Source: Lolium rigidum
Lineage: Eukaryota; Streptophyta; Magnoliopsida; Poales; Poaceae
DNA: 64,000 bases
Assembly: GCF_022539505.1 (NCBI RefSeq)
Contig: NC_061514.1
Coordinates: forward strand, 333,543,090-333,607,089
Reading direction: 5' to 3'
The notes beneath the pieces are model-generated. The model made no database searches. It was not told the DNA's origin and was given only the letters and a program-made list of their open reading frames with translations. Position 1 is the first letter of the stretch, and the number at the start of each line of letters is the position of its first letter. This document shows positions 23,381 through 35,121 of the stretch, in pieces. Position numbers and translations under genes: made by a program.

Positions 23381-25490
23381 GGCGGCTCTCCCTCTTGCTC
23401 CGGCGACTCTGTGATTGGTTCCGTCTGCTTTTCGATAAAAAACATACTGTGCGTTAATATCGTGAAATACCAATTACATTTGGCCTTTACAACAACGCGC
23501 TATTCTAAGGATATTACAGATGCATACACAGACTTTTTATAAACTTTGTAGCGTTATTTCAGATAAATAATTGGATTTGCTAAAAGCCATGCATCAGATC
23601 TTTTTATTAAGTCAGTCGGCCCCTTATTCGTTAGATTTACCTCGTAATTTATCTTAATATGAAACTACAAGTGAGTTTCAACTTTCAAGTGAGATTTATG
23701 TAGTTGCAACTTGCAAGTAGGTTGGAATTTGGAAATGAGATTTTCTTATAACTGAGAATTATATCAATAATGTTACCTCAAGATTCGTGATGGTCTATGA
23801 GTGTTGCAGTAGGTTGTAAGTGAGACTTGCTGACGACATATGTTAACTCTAAGTCGTCTAAAATGTAGATGTGTCCGAAAAAATATTATTTGTAGTGGCC
23901 TCGACAACCCTCTAAAAAGCCGTTGAAAATAGTTCAAAAACTAGACCGGTGAGTGAAATGGTTAGGCGTTCGCTGGTTGGACGCCCGGTTCAATGGCCAT
24001 AAGGAACCAATATTTTTCATTAAACAAATATTTTGTTAAAAGGTGAACTTCATTGACTATTCACGAATCTGAGTTTAGATCAAGTGGTATTGACTTGGCA
24101 CTGGTAATACGCGTGGGAGAAGGTATTCTTAGATTCCAACCTGCGGCAACATTTTCTTATGCGGTTTTTTGGTGTGTCGACTGATGTCTCTCTGAAAAAA
24201 CCAGTCAGATCGGCTTTTGTTTTTTTAACGTATGCTATTAGGCCGCCGGAGAGGGAAGGTCATCCAATAGGGTTGGGTTTGATGGGGCCTAAAAACTGTT
24301 CAACACCTATAGGGGACATGAGACAACATGTGTTGCCATTTTGCCACATCGGTTGATGACCGATAGGTCAGCCCGGTCATCGAGACATCGGCTGGTTAGC
24401 CTAAGCTAATGGTGCATTAATTTACCTGCCGATCATTTTTAATTAGGGCGACACGGGTTTCCTAGGCGGCGGCAGACGATGTGGCTCGTCAACATACGAT
24501 GACGGCGTACGAGATTGATATACGCAGACGGGCAACATTGTCAACTTCACAAGCAAAAGCGGAGACGTAGGAATAAGCGGTAACACGGGAAGAGGCGGCG
24601 TGAGTACCAACAGCGTTCTCCCTAGAGGTGTCATCAAGGACGAGTAGCAAGATTGCCCGACAAAAAAACAGGATGAGGAGCCAGATAAAGCAGAGTAGGA
24701 GTCGTTCTAGGGCACCCACTCTAGGGCACCCACCCTGAGGACCGTGAAGAGGATGATTAGGTGTGGTTTAGTTTAGTTTCAGTTTTAGTTGAATATAATT
24801 CATATTTTTAACACATAATAAAATTTAAATGAAATTTCAATATATCTTTGAATTCAAATATTTCTATCGGGGGCGCGGCTGGACAGAGGCGCCCCCATAC
24901 GCTTCTACTAGTGTCAGCGCTCCCAAACGCATGTGGCGCTGCTACCGGTTGCCGTATGGTGGCGCAACTGCATATATACTCTTGATATATGATCCCTGAG
25001 AATTATTTTCTTGTTTTACAAAAGAGCAGCTATGTTGATTTTGCTAAAAGGGGTAAAAAGATAACATAAACAAATTATTATTTCGAAAAGTTATAAGGAG
25101 CTAACCTGACAATTTTAGTCTTCCAGAATAAACACATCATCAGCCAACGGATATTCGAATGTACCGTGGATGGTAGTTTTTTTTTATAGAAAACAGTGTC
25201 ACATGACAAGTTGCTAGGGCCCACCACCAAAAACCCTAGCAACTTGGGTATGAATTCGTCCCAGCCCGTACGTCCACGCCAGATTCACGTCCATCATTTG
25301 TACACGAACATGAGACAATTGTCAGGTTTTCTCAACAATGAAGACAAATTAGTTTCAAACTTGGACCGGTGAAATGCAAGGCTAAGAATATATGCGTGTG
25401 ACTAATTCTTAGTTCTCAGACAGATGATGTCACTGGATCTTAGTTGCAGCTCACTGTTAACACGAATTATGAAGTAAATATAAGAGCTTG
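23381..25490. other. Intergenic region upstream of the deaminase gene
   Basis: The first 200 bp should hold the promoter of the minus-strand gene; I see no clear TATA box. Around 23950-24000 a tRNA-like A-box/B-box pair (AAATGGTTAGGCG ... CCCGGTTCAATGG) hints at a degenerate SINE, but no termini are visible. The rest is AT-rich with a GC-rich patch at 24870-24970; no gene recognised. Confidence 0.4.
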
Positions 25491-25493
25491 TTT

Positions 25494-25866
25494 TTCAAAG
25501 GATTTGTAAAAGAATTTTGTATGATTCTTACACTACATAGGAATTTATCCTATAGAGATCATTTGATTCAAAGGATTGAACCCTCCAAAAAAATTATTTA
25601 TTCCTTTCCTACACTACAATCCCATAATATTTATAGCAAGAGGCTAGACCTGATGAAAAATTTCCTATGTGTCTACCACAAGTAGCACATGCACTCAATC
25701 TTCATAGAAATTTGCAATCAAACGGCTCATGCAACTGAATCCTATGGTATAATCAAACAACTCATGCAGCTGATTCTGCGTCTTTTGTTCCCATAGGATT
25801 CCACATGCCATGGCCTGCGTTTTTCCTAGTCACCCACTTTCAAAATCCTTTGAATCAAACATGCTC
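25494..25866. mobile_element. Tourist-like MITE, 373 bp
   Basis: Imperfect TIRs GAGCTTGTTTTTCAAAGGAT and, inverted, GAGCATGTTTGATTCAAAGG are flanked by TAA duplications (25491-25493; 25867-25869). Non-coding, AT-rich; fits PIF/Harbinger. Confidence 0.82.
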
Positions 25867-25869
25867 TAA

Positions 25870-26813
25870 CAATCTGAAGACTTTTTTCCTATTTGCAACT
25901 TTACTTGCACCCTAAAAGATCTTAGTTACAACCCAATTTACAACTCAAATGCACGAATCACAATGCAAATCTGAAGATGTAGGACTCGATTGAATCAAAT
26001 TAGTTGAGAACTAGCAAACATACATAATATACACAATGATGCAAAATAACCCGCGTCGGAAATGACACACGGCCAAGAAAACAGATCTTGCAGAACACTC
26101 AAGGCATCCGCTATATACAACAAAGCACCATAAGAGCTAGTGGCAATTCTTAAGGTTTATCTTATGCATAGTAAAAACTGCATAGAGAAATAAATTCACA
26201 TGCAGAGAATCTCGACGACGTACCCCGCATCGCAAAATACAAGTTTGTCATGGTTGGCAAATTACCATGTTACCTATGTTAAATAAAAATATCTCTCGTT
26301 GTGTCCTATAATCGGGTAGATACTTTTGTAAATAAGTCTATTCTCTAAACTTGTAGAAACAACCTGAGCTTTATTTTACATCGTTTGCTGGAGATGCTTC
26401 TAAAGCTCCTACAAATACAACCATTGGATACTGTAAAACGCACAATTAAAAATACCGAGACCTGATGGCCAACACACATCTACAAGCTCGGCCAGGTGTT
26501 ACGTCTCTAGTATACAAAACGTACGATGTCCACCTCAATAGCCGGACGTTAACAGTTACACCAGAGGCATGAAACCAGCCTGATTGGGCATGGAAGCGTG
26601 AAGTTTGCATGCATGTGCACACCTTTTGCAGCTTCTTCCTCAGTCCTCTAGACGTCAGCTTTGGAACTGCGATTACATATACACATCGTAGTGCCCGATC
26701 CATTGCTCATCAAGCAGCTCGACCACTTCACTCCATTCATCCATTGTCATCTTCCTGTCCCTCACTCCCTCAGGCCTTGCCCATCGATCAGTAACAAGCA
26801 ATCAGAAAGCACA
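25870..26813 (+). promoter_or_regulatory. 5' region of the nicotianamine synthase gene
   Basis: About 0.95 kb between a MITE and the NAS start codon. Near 26590-26625 the stretch GAAGCGTGAAGTTTGCATGC with CATGCATG carries CATGC cores of the kind bound by the iron-deficiency factor IDEF1. A GACGTC motif lies near 26651 and a TATA-like CATATACA near 26676. The mapping of these to function is inference. The rest of the interval is unremarkable. Confidence 0.4.
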
Positions 26814-27803
26814 ATGGAGTCTCAGAACAAGGAGGTGGATGCCCTGGTCCAGAAGATCACCGGGATCCACGCCGCCATCTCCAAGCTTCCGTCGCTCAGC
26901 CCGTGTCCCGACGTGAATGCGCTCTTCACCGACCTGGTCACCGCGTGCGTGCCCCCGAGCCCCGTGGACGTGACCAAGCTCGGCCCGGAGGCGCAGGAGA
27001 TGCGGGAGGGCCTCATCCGCCTCTGCTCCGAGGCCGAGGGGAAGCTGGAGGCGCACTACTCCGACATGCTCGCCGCCTTCGACAACCCGCTCGACCACCT
27101 CGGCATGTTCCCCTACTACAGCAACTACATCAACCTCAGCAAGCTGGAGTACGAGCTCCTGGCGCGCTACGTGCCCGGCGGCATCGCGCCGGCCCGCGTC
27201 GCCTTCATCGGGTCCGGCCCGTTGCCGTTCAGCTCCTTCGTCCTCGCCGCGCGCCACCTGCCCGACACGGTGTTCGACAACTACGACCTGTGCGCCGCGG
27301 CCAACGACCGCGCCAGCAAGCTGTTTCGCGTGGACAAGGGCGTGGGCGCGCGCATGTCGTTCCACACGGCCGACGTCGCCGACCTCCGCGGCGAGCTCGC
27401 CGCGTACGACGTCGTCTTCCTGGCCGCGCTTGTGGGCATGGCCGCCGAGGAGAAGGCCAAGGTGATCGCGCACCTCGGCGCGCACATGGCCGACGGGGCG
27501 GCCCTCGTCGTGCGCAGCGCGCACGGGGCGCGCGGGTTCCTGTACCCGATCGTCGATCCCGAGGACATCGGCCGAGGCGGGTTCGAGGTGCTGGCCGTGT
27601 GCCACCCCGACGACGACGTGGTGAACTCCGTCATCATCGCGCGCAAGTCCAACGATGTGCATGCCGATGGGCTCCAGAACGGGCGCGGACGGCAGACGCG
27701 CGGCTCGGCGCCGGTGGTCAGTCCGCCGTGCAGGTTCGGTGAGATGGTGGCGGACCTAACCAAGAAGAGAGAGGAGTTTTCGAGCGCAGAAGTGGCCTTT
27801 TGA
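26814..27803 (+). CDS. NAS: Nicotianamine synthase
   Basis: Intronless frame of 329 codons from MESQNKEVDALVQ, the normal length and start for grass NAS proteins. The frame stays open upstream to 26661, but family proteins begin at this ATG. NAS condenses three S-adenosylmethionine molecules to nicotianamine, the chelator for iron, zinc and copper transport and, in grasses, the precursor of mugineic-acid phytosiderophores. Visible landmarks: LTDLVTACVPPSPVD-like region (39-53), NPLDHLGMFPYYSNY (91-105), the YELL motif (113-116), which in rice NAS2 has been linked to vesicle traffic, the SAM-binding GSGPLPFS (133-140), FHTADVADL (183-191), the core FLAALVGMA (202-210), RSAHGARGFLYPIVDPEDI (234-252) and the variable C-terminal tail. 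GC content is very high. No damage seen; likely functional. Which paralogue it is cannot be told from the window. Confidence 0.96.
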   Translation: MESQNKEVDALVQKITGIHAAISKLPSLSPCPDVNALFTDLVTACVPPSPVDVTKLGPEAQEMREGLIRLCSEAEGKLEAHYSDMLAAFDNPLDHLGMFPYYSNYINLSKLEYELLARYVPGGIAPARVAFIGSGPLPFSSFVLAARHLPDTVFDNYDLCAAANDRASKLFRVDKGVGARMSFHTADVADLRGELAAYDVVFLAALVGMAAEEKAKVIAHLGAHMADGAALVVRSAHGARGFLYPIVDPEDIGRGGFEVLAVCHPDDDVVNSVIIARKSNDVHADGLQNGRGRQTRGSAPVVSPPCRFGEMVADLTKKREEFSSAEVAF

Positions 27804-27985
27804 TGCCATCGAACGAATGGACGTGCCAGGTAATGACTCATTACGATGTGTCGCTGCTGCTTGATCGCTTGCAAATGTATGTGTTTTTTTTTTCTCCATA
27901 ATACTCTTGTAGTCCGAGTCATGTGTTGCTTGTAGCCTATAATGTAAGTGTTTGTACCCTATATCACAATGTAAACTCCAATCCA
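27804..27985 (+). other. NAS 3' flank
   Basis: Probable 3' untranslated region with a T-rich run near 27885 and AATGTAA-type signals near 27941-27975; LINE-like sequence starts soon after. Confidence 0.5.
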
Positions 27986-27989
27986 AGTT

Positions 27990-28467
27990 CAAATTTGGAT
28001 GGCTAAAATATGGTTTAAAAGGTATGCGAAAAATGATTGCAGGACAGACCCATTTCAAAGGTGGAATAACAAAATACGAGCTACGCGAAAATACGTTGAA
28101 ATATGACAATCTCAAGAAAGAGAAGATTGGACTTTCATCTATTATTGAAGATACGCCTGCTATCTATGCAGAAAATTGAACTAAAATGCCAATCCAACAC
28201 CCATATTGTAGATCTTCGGAGGAAAGGGAAACTCAAATGGTACAAACAATCAAAGATCCAATTCATTCCAGAAAGGGAGTCAAACACAAGATATTTCTAT
28301 AATGTAGCAAATAGCAAACATCGGAAGGAACTTATTCATTCCCGTACATGATAAGAGCCTGATCGAGAGACATGAGCGACTCGAATCATATATCGCAAAT
28401 TACTATACAAAAAATTGTTTGGAACCCAAAAGATTGGACTTTAAGATTTGAATAAAAGGAGGAGGAG

Positions 28468-28505
<38 letters not shown>

Positions 28506-29060
28506 ACTTTTCCATCGACACGACGAGCGGGAATCTCAATGAATAAATTGACGGTGACGGAAACACCCATCCCATGCGTGGGTGTACAAAATCCGTTCTC
28601 ACCAAAGAGTATTCAATAATAGAGACCTATCCATCTTCTTAAAAAAATCATGAAAACCGCAACATTCATGCAAGGAAGAAACATCCTAGACCGCACTGTA
28701 ATTCTACGTGAAACATTCTACATACTGCATCGAGAAAATATGGAACGGGTAATATTAAAAATTGACATTTAAAAGGTCTATAATAAAATTAAATGGTCTT
28801 TCTTTCGACAGACTTCAAAATGAAAGTTTCCCTGAAAAGTAGCACACTTTCCTATCAGTGGATAGTTTGTCCATCAAAGTCAATGATGATGTTAACAAAC
28901 ACTTCTAAACAGAAAAGGAACAAGACAAGATGACCCATTTTTTCATGCAATTTAATATATTGACCTATATGTTAGATTTAATTACTGAATGACACAAAAA
29001 TATTGGACTAATTGACAGTGTGATTTCACATCTAGTAGCTGAATGCTCGTGCATTGGTAC
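27990..29060 (+). mobile_element. Degenerate LINE remnant
   Basis: Plus-strand frames, shifted and stop-ridden, follow LINE ORF2 order: NLKKEKIGLSSIIED (28110), KWYKQSKIQFIPERESNTRY with FYNVANSKHRKEL (28238-28335), FMQGRNILDRTVILRETF (28660), VILKIDI then KVYNKIKWSFF (28748-28807). These align by eye with the corresponding parts of the LINE at 5880-18507. No termini found; a GA microsatellite interrupts it. Confidence 0.8.
28458..28502. repeat. Compound (GGA)n(GA)n microsatellite
   Basis: About four GGA units followed by about sixteen GA units, inside the LINE remnant. Confidence 0.95.
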
Positions 29061-29545
29061 GGACCTCTAAAACTTTTCTGGTAGTACTTTCAAAAATAAT
29101 ATAAAAAAATATGTATATAAAAAATGTCCATACATTACTATGAAGTAGCATTATGGTAAATTATCTATGAGAACCAATTCATAGTTTTTTTCCTATTTGC
29201 AAAGTGAGATATCTTGAGCTCACAATTATCAATTTCCAATAAATTTCTTTGCCATTGCCATGTCATCTCCTCTGCTCAAAAGTGTTGTCTGATTTCTTAT
29301 TTCCCTAAGCCACTCCATACCGTACCATGTGTGCTGCTCTCCTCAACCCATAATTGAACCATTGTACTCGATCGTTTTGAACCCGACTGACGCCTTCTAC
29401 CATATGATGCTTCACATGCAGTCTGCTTGGAGGGTACACTCGTTAGACGGAGGGACAAGACGCTGCTGGACGAGGCGCGAGAGGCGGTTGGACTGCTGCA
29501 CACGAGGAGTAGAGCTGGAGGATAGACGGCGCCATCAGAGACTGC
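29061..29545. other. Spacer before the Gypsy-like element
   Basis: No gene recognised. An open frame at 29329-29577 runs into the LTR and is not credible. Confidence 0.35.
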
Positions 29546-31072
29546 TGATACGTCTCCAACGTACCTATAATTTCTGATGTTTCATGCTTGTTTTATGACA
29601 ATACTTACATGTTTGCTTGCACTTTATAATGTTTTTATGCATTTTCCGGAACTAACCTATTAACAAGATGCCGAAGTGTCAGTTCCTGTTTTCTGTTGTT
29701 TTTGGTTCCAGAAAGGCTGTTCGGGCAATATTCTCGGAATTCGACGAAACGAAGACCCAACATCTTATTTTTCCTGGAACCTTCCAGAAAGTCAAAGGGG
29801 GACCAGAGGGGAGCCCTGGGGGCCCCACACGTGTGGCCGGCGCGGCCCAGGAGGGGGGCGCGCCGCCCTAGTGTGAGGTGGACCCGTGGCCCCTCCGACT
29901 CCGACTCTTCGCCTATTTAAGCCCTGGAGACCTAAAAACGCGATACCAATAGACGAAACTCCAGAAAGACTCCAGGGGCGCCACCACCATCGCGAAACTC
30001 CGTTTCGGGGACGAGAGTCTCGTTCCGGCACCTGCCGGGACGGGGAAGTGCCCCGGAAGCCATCTCCATCGACGCCACCGCCTCCATCATGCTCCGTGAG
30101 TAGTTCCCCCATGGACTACGGGTTCTAGCTGTAGCTAGTTGGTATTCTCTCTCCCATGTACTTCAATACAATGATCTCATGAGCTGCCTTACATGATTGA
30201 GATTCATCTGATGTAATCGGTGTTGTGTTTGTCGGGATCCGATGGATTGTTACATTATGATTGTCTATCTACAAAGTTTATGAAGTTATTGTTGCTGCAA
30301 TCTTGTTGTGTTTAATGCTTGTCACTAGGGCCCGAGTGGCATGATCTTAGATTTAAGCTCTATACTTATTGCTTAGATTGTATCTACAAGTTGTATGCAC
30401 ATGTCTATGTCCGGAACCAAAGGCCCCAAAGTGACGAAATTGGGACAAGCTGGAGGGAAGGCTTAGATATGAGGATCACATGTTTTCACGGAGTGTTAAT
30501 GCTTTGCTCCGGTGCTCTATTAAAAGGAGTGCCTTAATTTCCAGTAGATTCCCTTGAGGCCCGGTTGCCACCGGCTGGTAGGACAAAAGATGTTGTACAA
30601 GTTTCTCATTGCGAGCACGTATGACTATATATGGAAAACATGCCTACATGATTAATAATCTTGATGTTCTGTCTTAATGCTATTTCAATCCTATCAATTG
30701 CCCAAGCTGTAATTTGTTCACCCAACACTTGTTATTGGAGAGTTACCACTAGTGTAGATAGCTGGGAACCCCGGTCCATCTTTCATCATCATATACTCGT
30801 TCTACATGACATTGGAAGTAGTATCAACTATTTTCTGGTGTCATTGCTCTCATATTACTGCTACTGCTGCTGTGTTACTGTTACTACTGCTCTCATATTA
30901 CTGCTGCTTTCACATCACCCCTGTTACTAGTGCTTTTCCAGTGCGAGTTGAATTGACGACTCAGTTGTTAAGGCTTATAAGTATTCTTTACCTCCACTTG
31001 TGTCGAATCAATAAATTTGGGTTTTACTTCCCTCGAAGACTCGTTGCGATCCCCTATACTTGTGGGTTATCA
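29546..31072 (+). repeat. 5' LTR of the Gypsy-like element (1527 bp)
   Basis: Matches 35122-36948 nearly throughout. A TATTTAAGCCC promoter-like box lies near 29914, followed by GGAGACCTAAAAACGCGATA, consistent with an LTR promoter. Confidence 0.9.
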
Positions 31073-31336
31073 AGACTATTTTCACGGCGCCATTGCCGGG
31101 GAGGCATAGCTCTACTCATAAGTTCACCTGGGGAGTACACTCTACCTCTCTCTCTGTTTTTGTTTTATTTTATTTTGTTTTGCTTAGTTTACTTTTGTCT
31201 AGTTTATTTGTGCTTAGTTTATTCCTGCCTAGTATTATTTTGCTTAGTTTACTTTTGTTTTTGTCTTGTTTTATTTTCCTCATATACCCAAAAATCCATA
31301 AAATTTTGAAAAACCTAAAAATTAAAAACTGTTGCT

Positions 31337-32559
31337 ATGGGAGAACCTACAACCTATTTGGAGCTTATTGAATTATATAATAACTATAGAGAATCAAGAA
31401 CGGGAGAAGTTATGAGTGCTGTGATAGAAAAACTGAATACAATTGCTAAAATCTTGCTTAAGCACCATGATATAAACTGTTGTTCTAAACAGGATACTAA
31501 ACATCTTAAATTTCAATGTGGCTTTAGTGAGGAAGTTTTAATTAAGAACTATAATTGGAATAGCTATATTCATCTTGGGTTCGAAGAGGTAGAACAATTT
31601 GTCATATTTATGGGAGCCTCTCAGATAGAATCCTTCATTGCTAAAAATTATGAAACTTGCGCTGTTTGTAAGGACCTTAAAGATTATGTCTCTTCTATCC
31701 TTAATTTTTGCATAGAAAGCTACAGTGATAATCCTTATATCATTGATTATAAAGAGAGACTCATTAATGCACAAGAATGCACTCATAATTTGCAGGGAAC
31801 CGAGTGGAAGAAGAAATTGATGAACTCGAAAGCTCATTGGATGAAAAAGAAGAGGAGAGTGATGAACAAAAGGAGGAAGAATGGATTAGCTACCCATGCC
31901 AACCTTCTAATGAGAGTAACTCTTTATCTCTTACACTATTTGATTGTCCTCCATGCTTACCAAAGGCGGAGGAATGTTATGTTCCTGTGGATTCTCTTGA
32001 AATATTTCCTATGAGTAAAACTTGTGAAAATGATTATGCTACTGTTATTTATGACAATCCATGCTACTTTGATAAATCTTATAATAATGCTTTGTTTGTG
32101 CCTGATGTCGATATGCATGGTACTAAAGAGTATTGCTTGGCAAATGTTTATGATAAATCTCTGGATGATGGTCCTATGTTACTTGATAATATTAATTGTA
32201 CTACTAATGAAAATGGGATTGGAGAGTTCTTGACTTTATCTATGAGTCCCATATCTTTTGAGATTGATCAATCACCTTGTTACATTATTGATAAAAGTGA
32301 GTTTGAAAGTTTTGATCATATTATTTTTGAGCTTGATAAAAATTATGTGTTTATGGATCATGAAAGACATGCTTTATGTGATAGTTATATTGTCGAGTTT
32401 ATTCATGAAGCTACTGAAAATTATTATGAGAGAGGAAAATATGGTTGTAGAAATTTGCATGGTACTAAAACACCTCTCTATATGCTGAAACTTTTGAAGT
32501 TACTCTTGTTTTACCTTCTTATGCTCGTCACTTTGTTCTTCATGAATTTATTTGTGTAA
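31337..32559 (+). pseudogene. Gag-like open region of the non-autonomous element
   Basis: Two overlapping frames, 31337-32014 (starting MGEPTTYLELIELYNNYRES) and 31804-32559 (entered at EEEIDELESSLDEKEEES), read as one protein if one frameshift near 31805-31830 is allowed. The first part is a mixed-charge helical region with CAVCKD; the second is very acidic, then rich in D, Y and C, and ends in a hydrophobic tail LLKLLLFYLLMLVTLFFMNL that could span a membrane. I recognise no retroviral domain. Similar unassigned ORFs are known from large non-autonomous grass elements. Confidence 0.5.
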
Positions 32560-35105
32560 AAGATTCCTATGCATAGGAAGTGGGTTAGACTTAAATGTGT
32601 TTTGAATTTGCTTCTTGATGCTCTCTTTTGCTTCAATTCTTATTTCTTGCGAGTGCATCATTAAAACTGCTGAGCCCATCTTAATGGCTATAAAGAAAGC
32701 ACTTCTTGGGAGATAACCCATGTGTTTATTTTGATACTGTTTTGTTGTGTCTTGGAAGTTGTTACTACTGTAGCAACCTCTCTTTATCTTTATTTTATTG
32801 CAATGTTGTGCCAAGTGAAGTCTCTAATAGAAGGTTGATGCTAGATTTGGATTTCTGCGCAGAAACAGATTTCTTGCTGTCATGAATCTGGGTATGATTC
32901 TCTGTAGGTAACTCAGAAAAATCTGCCAATTTACGTGAGTGATCCTCAGATATGTACGCAACTTTCATTAGTTTTGAGTTTTCTGATTTGAGCAACGGAA
33001 GTACCTCTTAAAAATTCGTGTTTACTGGTTGTTCTGTTTTGACAGATTCTGTCTCTGTTTTTTTTATTGTCTCTTGTGGACTTTAAGCAAGGTTTTCTAG
33101 ACGTGGAGAGCTGTAGCTAATGTTTTATTGAGTACTTGCAATGTGTCACTACAGGGCCAAGGTGGATTAAAGTTTTTTGAGTACTAACCCCTCTAATGAA
33201 GTTTATGAGAAGTTTGGTGTGAAGGAAGTTTTCAAGGGTCAAGAGAGGAGGATGATTAATGATCAAGAAGAGTGAAAAGTCTAAGCTTGGGGATGCCCCC
33301 GTGGTTCATCCCTGCATATTTCAAGAAGACTCAAGCGTCTAAGCTTGGGGATGCCCAAGGCATCCCCTTCTTCATCAACTTATCGGGTTTCTTCTATTGA
33401 AACTATATTTTTATTCGGTCACATCTTATGTGCTTCACTTGGAGCGTCTGTGTGTTTTTATTTTTGTTTATGTTTGAATAAATTCGGATCCTAGCAATCC
33501 TTGTGTGGGAGAGATACACGCTCCGCTTTTTCATACGAACACTTGTGTTCTTCGTTTTACTTTTAATGTTCAATGATAAAAGTTGGAAGCTATTGCATTT
33601 ATTGCTATTTGGTTGGAAACAGAAAATGCCTCATATTGTCTTGGATAATTTGATACTTGGCAATTGTTTTGAGCTCTCAAGTAGATCATGATTAAGCTCT
33701 TGCATCATGTAGTTTAAACCTATTAGTGGAGAAATACCGTAGAGCTTGTTGAAACTGGTTTGCATGATTGGTCTCTCTAAGGTCTAGATATTTTACTGGT
33801 AGAAGTGTTTGAGCAACAAGGAAGACAGTGTAGAGTTTTATAATGCTTGCAATATGTTCTTATGTAAGTTTTGCTGTACCGGTTCATACTTGTGTTTGCT
33901 TCAAACAACCTTGCTAGCCAAAGCCTTGTACTGAGAGGAAATGCTTCTCGTGCATCCAAAAACTTGAGCCAAAACCTATGCCATTTGTGTCCACCATATC
34001 TACCTACTATGTGGTATTTCCTGCCATTCCAAGTAAATACTTCATGTGCTACCTTTAAACCTTCAAAATGATTCTCAATTTGTGTTGATGTTTTATAGCT
34101 CATGAGGAAGTATGTGGTGTTTTATCTTTCAACCTTGTCATTTACTCTTGACAGACTCTCACCAATGGACTAGTGGCTTCATCCGCTTATCCAATAATTT
34201 TGCAAAAAGAGCTGGCAATGGGGTTCCCATCCCCAATTAATTAACCTTCACTAATAATAATTCTCTTCACGTGTTTTGCCCCGATCTATCAGTAAGCAAC
34301 TTAATTTTGCAAATAGACACTCCTTCATGGTATGTGAATGTTGGAAGGCACCCGAGGATTCGGTTAGCCATGGCTTGTGAAAGCAAAAGGTTGGGAGGAG
34401 TGTCAACCATAAATAAAACTAAAGTACATGTGTAAACAAAAGAGAAGAGGGATGATCTACCTTGCTGGTAGAGATAACGTCCTTCATGGGAGCCGCTCTT
34501 GAAAATCTGGTTGATAAGGTAGTTAGAGTGCCCACTATCAGTCGTTGACAACAAGAAACACCTCTCAAAACTTTACTTTTATGTTCTCTATATGATTTCA
34601 AAACTTAAAAAGCTCTAGCACATGATTTAATCCCTGCTTCCCTCTGCGAAGGGCCTTTCTTTTACTTTATGTTGAGTCAGTTTACCTACTTCCTTCCATC
34701 TTAGAAGCAAACACTTGTGTCAACTGTACATTGATTCTTACATATTTGCTTATTTGCATTCATCATATTACTTTGTGTTGACCATTATCCATGAGATATA
34801 CATGTTGAAAGTTGAAAGCATTTGCTGAAACTTAAATCTTCCTCTGTGTTGCTTCAATGCTTTTACTTTGAATTTATTGCCTTATGAGTTAACTCTTATG
34901 CAAGACTTTTGATGCTTGCCTTGAAAGTACTATTCATGAAAAGTTTTGCTATATGTTATCTATTTGTTAGCAACTATAGATCATTGCCTTGAGTCACTTC
35001 ATTCATCTCATATGCTTTATAATAGTATAATCAAGATTATGTAAGTAGCATGTCACTACAGAAATTACTCTTTTTATCGTTTACCTACTCGAGGGCGAGC
35101 AGGCA
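32560..35105 (+). other. Non-coding interior of the Gypsy-like element
   Basis: No frame of interest. The motif CTAAGCTTGGGGATGC, which serves as the polypurine-like tract before the 3' LTR, also occurs at 33281-33296 and 33339-33354. Confidence 0.6.
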
Positions 35106-35121
35106 CTAAGCTTGGGGATGC
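35106..35121 (+). other. Polypurine-like tract before the 3' LTR
   Basis: CTAAGCTTGGGGATGC directly abuts the 3' LTR TGATACG. Its position suggests the plus-strand priming site. Confidence 0.6.

Noticed and set aside
23940..24005. tRNA gene or SINE
   Set aside because: A- and B-box-like strings are present, but no cloverleaf, tail or target duplication can be drawn.
26903..27742. 279-codon frame overlapping NAS, and minus-strand frames of 286 and 213 codons
   Set aside because: Out-of-frame shadows of the GC-rich NAS coding sequence with arginine- or alanine-rich composition and no domain.
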